NCBI GenBank assembly: GCA_029817715.1
Contig: JARUPY010000397.1
Location: 4,092,001-4,156,000 of the forward strand
DNA: 64,000 bases
Direction of reading: 5' to 3'
DNA from: Melastoma dodecandrum
Lineage: Eukaryota > Streptophyta > Magnoliopsida > Myrtales > Melastomataceae
The notes below the pieces were generated by a model that saw only the letters and a program-made list of their open reading frames with translations, ran no database searches and was not told the origin of the DNA. Positions 56,888-64,000 of this stretch are shown here, piece after piece. Every line of letters begins with the position of its first letter. Within the stretch, counting starts at the first letter, position 1. Position numbers and translations under genes: made by a program.

Positions 56888-59507
56888 ATGTCGGGCGCGA
56901 ACCCTGGTGAAAACCCTGGCGACGAGTTCTTCGAGCAGATTCTCGGCCTCCCAAACTTCCCCGGTGATCCCTCAGTTGAAGCTGGAGGCGGTGGAGGAAC
57001 TGGTTCTGGCGGGGGGATGGCTCCGCCGCCTCCGCCCATGATGCTTCAGCTTGGTTCTGGGGATGCGTTCGGGATGGGGGTTGGGGGAGGAGGAGGGTAT
57101 CATACCGGTACGGTTTTCCCTTTGGGATTGAGCTTGGAGTTAGAGGGGAGGGGCGGCGGAGGTGGTGGCAGTGGTGGCGGGTACTTGAAGGTCGAGGATG
57201 GTGGGTCAGGGAGCGCAGCGGCCACTGCTGCTGTGGCCAAGAGATTTCATGATGACGTTGTCGTTGATGGAAGAGGTTCTGTTGTTAAGAATGTAAGCGA
57301 AACGGTGATAGTGTTAACCGTCTTCTTGATGTCATAATGTTTTTTCATAGCCAATCTTGATAGTTGTCTTCTGGGTGACTGGGAGCTGCAAACTGCAGAT
57401 TGGGGTGACTGGTCTTGAGGAATCAACTGTTTTGGTGTCTGATGCTAGATCCTTTTTGGTTTTGGTGTCTGATGCTAGATCCTTTTTGGTTTTGGTGATG
57501 CCAAGGAGTATGTGGACGCTGTCAATTGTAGGGTAGCAGATTCCCCTTCTTGATGAGGACGAACAGAAAAGAAAATGACATTTGATGTTAGACGTGTGAA
57601 TTGGCTGCATATAGCTTTTCAGCTTTACTGCTCGTCCTGATTTCAATATTTTTTTGATATGGTATCTTCTTATTTTAAGAGCCATAACTGGTATAGTCTT
57701 AAATTTGGTTTTCTCACATATTCCTTCCTGGAACAGGTTTTTCATGGTCAACCAGTGCCCGCCACCATTCCTGTGGCACCACATCCGCCTGCTATACGCC
57801 CAAGGGTAAGGGCTAGGCGAGGTCAAGCTACTGATCCACACAGCATTGCAGAACGGGTAATTGTGGTGCCCTATAATTAACTTCATCATCACACAGTTAC
57901 TGGTATTACCACGGATTACAGTGTCAAATCTGAGCTGTGGAGGATTCCCCATAAAACCCTTGATGCTTTTTCGTGCAGCTACGAAGGGAAAGAATAGCTG
58001 AGAGAATCAGGCAGCTGCAGGATCTGGTTCCAAGTGTTAACAAGGTAGATTATCATCTTTCAGTATCCTTTTATGCTTCTAGTTGGGTTTCGACTGCCCC
58101 TTTGCTGTCCTCGAATCCTATTCAGATTTCCTTCTAAATTCTGTGCCTTGAGATAAAATTGTAGGAAATCAATTTTTTAGGAAATATTCAAAAGAATGCG
58201 GTGAGTGCATTCTTAGAAAAATACCTCCTTTGGTATTAGAAATGTTTCAAAAGTTTATAAAAAAAATCTTTATCTGGGTATTTCTTGTACTGCAAGTACT
58301 GCTGCTGACCTCATGAAATTACCAAATGGTAACTGTGTTGTGGTTGTATGTCTTGTAACTTTTCGGAAATCTTAATCTGTAGCAGATTGTTATTAATAAT
58401 AATCAGCCTTGCGATGTAAAGGTTTATCTCGTACTGTGGTATTGTCAAGTTTTGTGAAATCTTCTCGCTGTTCTATGCTGTCTTCTGCAAAATTACCAAG
58501 ATCCTTTTCCCTGGTAATAATTTTTGCATTGGAGCATTTTTTGGGTGAAAAATCTCAGAAAGTTAGATTCTTTTTATGATACTCGGTGGTTTGAATTTCT
58601 TCAGACTGACAGAGCTGCAATGCTTGATGAAATTGTGGATTACGTGAAGTTCCTGAGGCTTCAAGTGAAGGTACTTCATCCCTTTTTTTTTCTTTTGCTG
58701 TTCTTAAAGTTGCTTATATGGCTGCCCCTGTCCAAACAAGATTGTGATAATTTCTAACATGATTAGTAGAACTGATTGCTACAAATAAGTTTGAAATATT
58801 CACCTGTTGCGAAATTCGGCTTCAAGTACATGGCTGCCATGGACTTTGGAAATGCTTGCTTTGCTTGAGCGGTGATTGCCCTTTTTTCGCCCTCATATGA
58901 GGATCCCTATCATAATGGAGAATGTTACAAAGCTACATTCATAGAGTATATACTACAAAAGTGCTGCCAGATTGAAAATAATGTTGCTGTCATCATCCTA
59001 CGCTATAAAAGAATGCAGTTAGTGTTATACCAATGTGTCTGGGCTGCAGTTAAGCTTAATTAACATCATTACTTCAGGTTCCTCTTTTTCTTATTGTCTA
59101 AGCAGGTTCTGAGCATGAGTCGTTTGGGCGGAGCAGGTGCTGTCGCCCCTCTTGTTACCGACATTCCACTGCCATCAGTTGAGGTGATCTCTTACCGACA
59201 TTTCATCTCTATGTGGTAACCATTTGATCTCATGACATGATTCCATATTTTGTGTTTGTGGAACTTAAATTTTTAGGAAGAAGGCGGTGAAGGCGGAAGG
59301 AACCAGCCAGCATGGGAGAAATGGTCGAATGACGGGACTGAGCGACAGGTTGCAAAGCTCATGGAAGAGAATGTTGGTGCAGCGATGCAGTTTCTCCAGT
59401 CAAAGGCCCTCTGCATCATGCCCATCTCTCTAGCCACTGCCATATACCAGTCGCAACCTCCAGATACTTCCTCCCTGGTAAAGTCCGAAAGCAACCCACC
59501 CTCATAA
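56888..59507 (+). CDS. bHLH transcription factor, UNE12/LRL-like
   Basis: Nuclear bHLH of the group that holds UNE12 and the LRL root-hair regulators. Six exons (56888-57292, 57737-57856, 57979-58044, 58605-58670, 59106-59183, 59277-59507) join in frame to 321 codons plus stop. The N-terminus has [15 protein letters not shown] and [14 protein letters not shown], and then [10 protein letters not shown], family blocks. A glycine-rich stretch is longer than in Arabidopsis. The basic and first helix are [30 protein letters not shown]; the loop and second helix [20 protein letters not shown]. The C-terminal part has [39 protein letters not shown] and [16 protein letters not shown] place the start at 56888 because it matches family N-termini. 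Confidence 0.94.
57431..57490. repeat. Exact 30-bp tandem duplication in bHLH intron 1
   Basis: TTTGGTGTCTGATGCTAGAT plus CCTTTTTGGT occurs twice in a row with no mismatch, followed by a partial third copy. Confidence 0.9.
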
Positions 59508-62109
59508 GATCAACGACCTAAGTACCCACCATGATGATCTCGGTAGTAGTGCTCCCCCCACTTTATGTCCCATGTCACAATCCTGATGAAAATTGCCCCT
59601 CCACATATTGCAAATCAAAGTCAGATGCCACGATCCCCCACCTTGCTTTTTGCCCTTCTTTCACTTTCTTTCCCTCTCCCTTGTTTTCTGCTGCTGGCCT
59701 TTTGTCAAACTCCAAAAGGATCAATGCCAATAGCTAAATAAAAGATATAACCGAGGTGGGCCCATGGATGGATGATCAATTCTCAAAGCTGTAATCGTAT
59801 TTTTTAGCATGCAATCCCTTGCTGAGGTGTAACAGTGGTGGGATGAATGGTCAGTCGGTGTAGTGGGAAGTGATGGATGCAAAAATCCTTTTTTTTCTTG
59901 AGTGGGGTTGTGGGGACCTTGTTGTGTTTGTGAAAAGAGATTGTAAAGGTGGGAGAGAGGATTTGATGCTTGCTTTTATGTGATGGTGGGTGGTGGGGAT
60001 GATGTGTCTTGTAAGAAAATGGGGAATGAATGGTTAGAAAATTTGGGGCAAAAGGAGGATTGGGATCCCATTCTCTTATCCCTAGTAAGATTTGTTTATA
60101 GTTTCTGTGCTAGCAATGATGTCTCCTTTTTGTTTTGTCAAAAGGGCTTAATGGTTGGTTCTCCGCCATTGCTTTACTTCCAACCTAAGTGATGTTCAAC
60201 TTTGTTACAATGTTGAATCTGGCTTTCTATGTTATGAAGATGCTGAATTTGTAAGGCATGCATGATAAGTAGGAAGCAGCTGAACATGTTACAGTTGGTC
60301 CGTGCGCTTTCCTTATAGTAATGATGTTGACGTCGGACAGAAGGCAGGTCGTGTCGTGCAATGGGGTAATAACCATCATTCATCCGGAAGTATGCAGTGC
60401 CTTCTTTTGCCCTCTCGCTATCTGGTTGTCATTAAGCTCCTGTGATAACAGGAGAGAAAGGGTCTGAAATCTGTAGAAAGAGCTGCAATGAAGAAATGGC
60501 CATGTTATGATAGAATCATGAGACTGTTAGGCTGAGTTTTGGCCAAAAAGAACCTTAGAGTCCGCCTTTCTATCAATTAGATAGAAAAAGAAGTTACTAG
60601 GCTAGAGTTGATGAACCAAGAAGGTGCAGATTCTCAGATGCGGACTATAAAAATACTCTGAGACGTGAAGTCGAGGGTTGGTTTGTCTTTCCTAGGCATC
60701 TTGGCATTTGATCTCGCTTCGATATCTAGGTGTAATATTCGTGAGTGTGAGAGTCGCTTAGTCCAAAGGTGCAGAGTGGATATCTGTCAAAGCTAATCAG
60801 AGGTTGTTTGTACAGCATAATTAATGACAATGACAAATCCTTTTAACACCACCATCCCTTGCAAGAGCATCAGGGGGACAAGCCTGAATCTCCGTCCTCG
60901 TCAACAGAGGAAGCATAAGTCACATAGAATGCCCGAATGAGACCGAACACAAAACAGGAGGATCCATGCTAGGAGGTTGTTGCTGAGTCCACAGGGGAGC
61001 CTCGTCCCTTTCGTGTTCATTCTCTCATCCACCAGAACTATGGCTGGCCCAGATACCATAGAGGCTTATCCGTGCAAACGGCTGCAAGGTGCGATCTGCT
61101 CTTGGCCATGGCTTTCTCCTCTGCCACACTTCACTCTCCACTTCATTGATATTGCAGGAAAACCTACAGATTGGAAAAGATCCCTGTAACAAAGGAAACA
61201 CATGTTCACTGTCCGTGTGCAAACCAGAGGAGGCACTTAAAAGTACCATGAACAGAGGAAGCTCCCCGATGGCCGATTCGTGAGTACATTTCTCTTGCTG
61301 CCAGCAACCGAGGTCGCTGAGCTGGTGGCGGCAGCGGTAGCAGCCATGGTTTCCATCCTCCCCTCTAATGAATGACCTCCAGAAGAGGAAACTGGTTTCC
61401 TAGGAGAAGTGGGACTCCAAAGCCTCGTTCATGTCGGGGAGCAAATCCTGTTATCCTCCCAGGACCAACAACATTTGTCCACCTGTCTGTCTCAAAAACC
61501 TTCCCTTGGAAGTCTTAGTCCACCTGTGCGGGAACCGAAAAAGTAGCCGGATAGATTCGATTCATCAGTTGCGTTGCGTCGAAGTCCCCGGCATCTCAAC
61601 ATAGAGGCATGTCTCGGATCTTTGTCCTGGAAAGCCAGATGCTCTAAACTGCGGCAGCAATTATCCTAGAAAACCACAGAATGAACATTCCCCAGTAGGT
61701 CAAGAGCATTAATCAGGCGAGATTGATCGCAATGCTGCTCCGACAATGATTTATCTACCTGCTGCGGATACTTACTAACAGAGACCCGCTAAGTCTTGCA
61801 GTCTCCCAAGTCGAAACGGGTTCGTTCCGGACACTGCACGAATCACGCTCGAACGCTCAGCCGGAACGAACGGATCTGACGGAATTGCATATCTACTGAA
61901 GCAGACACCTCTCTTCCATAAAGATCAACGTCCGTATGACCTCAGTGGAGAAAAGATGATCTTTTCCGCTGTATATTTTAAGTTACATAACATAACAAAA
62001 TCTTTTAAGGTGTATATTCATTTCATCGATCAATCCGCGAATTTCCCTCGCAAAGATGCGTGTTATCCATGGCTAGGGATAGGATAGGATAATATGGTTA
62101 GTTTTTAAT
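59508..62109. other. Intergenic, no gene recognised
   Basis: This includes the bHLH 3' untranslated region near its left edge. Short ORFs on both strands show no family resemblance, and I see no tRNA or rRNA. Confidence 0.5.
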
Positions 62110-62595
62110 GTAGTTACTGGGGATGATTTAACCCGTACGAAAATACGGTTGGTCCGAATTTCGTAAAATACGGTTTTACCGTCGAACGCGTCCCTTAAAA
62201 TGCAAAGAGGGACGGGTTTTGAAAACTCGTCCTGACCCGCCCCTCAATAATTAGTAAAAATATTTATTCGTCAGGTGAAGGAGAGGTGTCTAACAGGAAA
62301 CGTATTTTCAAAACTCGCCCCTTTAATAAATGAATAAGGGGAGGGTTTAACCCACCCCACTAGCCGAGTTGATAAAACTAGAATCCTAATGGCATTAAAA
62401 TACTTTTGAAAAAAAGGGCGAATTTTAAAAACGTTGCCTATTTACATGAAGGACGAGTACCCGTCCTTTTCTCTTTACATTTTAAGGGACGTATTTTCAA
62501 AACGTCTCTTCGACTATAAAATCGTATTTTACGAAACTTGAACCGTATTTCACGAACTTTTATTAAATTAACTGTAATTTTCGTACAAAACTACG
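62110..62595. mobile_element. Fold-back (long inverted repeat) element, MITE-like
   Basis: The left arm contains GTACGAAAATACGG, TTTCGTAAAATACGGTTTTA, GTCGAACG and CGTCCCTTAAAATGCAAAGAG. The right arm, reverse-complemented, gives the same order with small changes (GTACGAAAATTAC, TTTCGTAAAATACGATTTTA, GTCGAAGAG, CGTCCCTTAAAATGTAAAGAG). The arms are roughly 120-150 bp each around a core that is itself partly repeated (GGACGGGT/ACGAGTACCCGTCC). No target duplication was fixed. It ends just upstream of the cullin leader. Confidence 0.7.
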
Positions 62596-63364
62596 TCCAG
62601 CGAGCCCTTTTGTTTTAACCGTCTCCATCGGAGGAGGGAGGATTCGGTCCAAACCAAATTCTGGGTGCCCCCCCTCGAATTAGGGGCTCTAGGGTTTTAG
62701 AGTAAGTCTTCCTTTTTCGAACTGGGCATCTCGAATTCTTCTTGTTGATCGATCCCTTGGGTTAGTAATTGGATGAAGTCTTCATCTTTGGCGAAGTAGA
62801 TCGTAGGGGGGTTGATCATTACCCGCGTTTTCTGAGCTTGGGTTGTGTTCTTGGAAAGTTTTTTATGAACGAAAATGTGTGATCTTCAATGTCTTCGCCT
62901 GAACGGGGTTTCTCTGTTTCACGACTGATTAATCCTCGTTGTTACAATTCGAGAAATTTGTTTGATGAGTGTCTTGATCCTTCCTCTAGTTTGACTTGTC
63001 TTGGTACTTCCCTGAGCTGGGGTTTCTGGGACTCCTATTGTTTGGTGAAAATTTTCCCCTGTTATTGGGTCATGTGGGCGGCTCAGCACAATGGCAAAGT
63101 TGCATCGGATTCCTCTGCCCCATGCGGACGGGTGTGCTCTTCGTGATGGAGATGCTTGTTATAAATTAGGGTGTCAGTTATCTGTTTTACCCGAAAGGGG
63201 AGTTCGTCGGTGCTTTCCTGTAGATTGCGTGACTGGTGTTTATGTTTTGGAACTGGTTTCTTGAAGTTTCTTGATGATTGTTCTTTTCGGGAGCTTGTTC
63301 ACCAGGGTTTTGATTTTTACTGTTGATTAGGTGCAGGTGTTGGTTTTCTGTCTGTATCTCCGTG
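62596..63364 (+). promoter_or_regulatory. Cullin gene promoter and leader, probably with an intron
   Basis: The stretch has a telo-box-like CTAGGGTTTTAG (62688-62699), common near plant housekeeping transcription starts. A possible acceptor (GGTGCAG) lies at about 63337. No coding frame with family resemblance precedes the ATG at 63365. Confidence 0.45.
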
Positions 63365-64000
63365 ATGTATGGGAATGGCGTCATCAAATTTGAGGATGGA
63401 TGGGAGATTGTGAAGAAGGGGTTGACGAAGCTGGAGAACATTCTTGAAGGGATTCCCGAACTACCTTTTACAGGGGAGGATTACATGAGGATTTATGCGT
63501 ATGCCTCTAGCTTTCTCCTTTTGACAGTCTGTTTTTTTTTTTGTTTGCAAAAATTACTTGGCGCATGCTAATGTGGATCTCCCATTGCCTTTTCAATTGC
63601 AGTACCATCTACGATATGTGCACTCGGAAACCGCCTCATGATTATTCACAGAAGATCTATGATAAGTTCAAGGAAGCAATAGGAGAATACCTCGCTTTGA
63701 AAGTGAGGATCAATTCCTCTCTGTTCACATAGGGAGATATGGGATTTTTTCGGTTCACATTCTATTAATTGACTTGTGGATGGTTATACAATAGTGTGTT
63801 CATCTGAGCTCCTTGTTGTTCTAAAAAAATCTCTGTGAGCATGCATTTCGAGCATGATTGTGATCATGCAGAAAATTGACATTTCTGTTCCAAGACACAT
63901 TAGAAAAATTTTAGATTTTTACTGCTTATATTAATTATTTTGTGGTGGAATATTGATGAATCTCGTCTATTTCTTCCCTGATAGTGCTCTGGTAGAGCCT
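63365..64000 (+). CDS. Cullin, CUL1-like (5' part, continues beyond window)
   Basis: Cullin 1 is the scaffold of SCF ubiquitin ligases; its N-terminus binds SKP1 and the F-box protein. Exons 63365-63498 and 63603-63702 encode 78 residues. [21 protein letters not shown], then [20 protein letters not shown] and [18 protein letters not shown] match the N-terminal cullin repeat. The GT donor at 63703 opens an intron that runs towards the window end; no third exon is recognised before 64000. The very N-terminus ([11 protein letters not shown]) and PFTGEDY differ somewhat from typical CUL1 (where PAFDSEQY-like residues stand). It may be a diverged CUL1 or a CUL1-like paralog. The cullin call is firm; the subfamily less so. 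Confidence 0.85.

Noticed and set aside
1..64000. CRISPR arrays, bacterial operons, riboswitches
   Set aside because: This is a plant nuclear sequence. Repeats seen are few, short tandem or transposon-derived, with no array of spaced identical repeats.

Overview
The window is nuclear DNA from a flowering plant. The evidence is GT-AG introns in conserved plant genes, plant-only families (an S-domain receptor kinase, a group IX ERF, a PHT1-like transporter, a UNE12-like bHLH) and MULE, hAT and LTR-type elements. I cannot place the species from sequence alone. Exon structures were read by eye from reading frame, splice signals and knowledge of the families; most conserved genes close exactly in frame.

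Layout. 129-7860 (+): 3' part of SMC1 (cohesin), entering from beyond the left edge. 8436-9515 (-): NRPB7 (RNA polymerase II subunit 7). 9990-28595: a large MULE (Mutator-like) transposon with long inverted ends and a perfect 9-bp target duplication. Its transposase is cut in two by a 14-kb hAT-type element (11598-25616) with its own perfect 8-bp target duplication. The hAT carries a retrotransposon gag remnant and at least five S-domain receptor-kinase units. One of these (18231-21412) is an apparently intact seven-exon gene of 844 codons; the others are broken. 28737-31372 (-): SLU7 splicing factor, whose stop codon is 133 bp from the MULE target duplication. 31722-33290 (-): a frameshifted PHT1 phosphate-transporter pseudogene. 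34658-35086 (-): a small ERF. 36.0-40.4 kb: gene-poor, with LTR-like debris. 40565-42545 (-): a chimeric pseudogene joining a POL/PLL-type PP2C, a piece of ribosomal protein L12 and part of a C2 domain. 43696-47621 (-): complete ATG9. 51761-53025 (+): DUF506-family gene. 53692-56510 (-) and 56888-59507 (+): a group C bZIP and a UNE12-like bHLH in head-to-head arrangement. 63365 to the right edge (+): start of a cullin (CUL1-like) gene.

How it fits together. Most genes are housekeeping or regulatory: chromosome cohesion, Pol II, splicing, autophagy and ubiquitin ligation. They are not an operon-like unit and are independently transcribed. The main accessory structure is the nested transposon set, which appears to have brought a receptor-kinase cluster into the gap between NRPB7 and SLU7. 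The second accessory zone, 31.7-42.5 kb, holds two decayed genes and LTR debris around one intact ERF. Regulatory sequences worth noting are a palindromic G-box between the bZIP and bHLH genes, a TGACG cluster upstream of the ERF, TGGGCY motifs upstream of NRPB7, and a fold-back element just upstream of the cullin.
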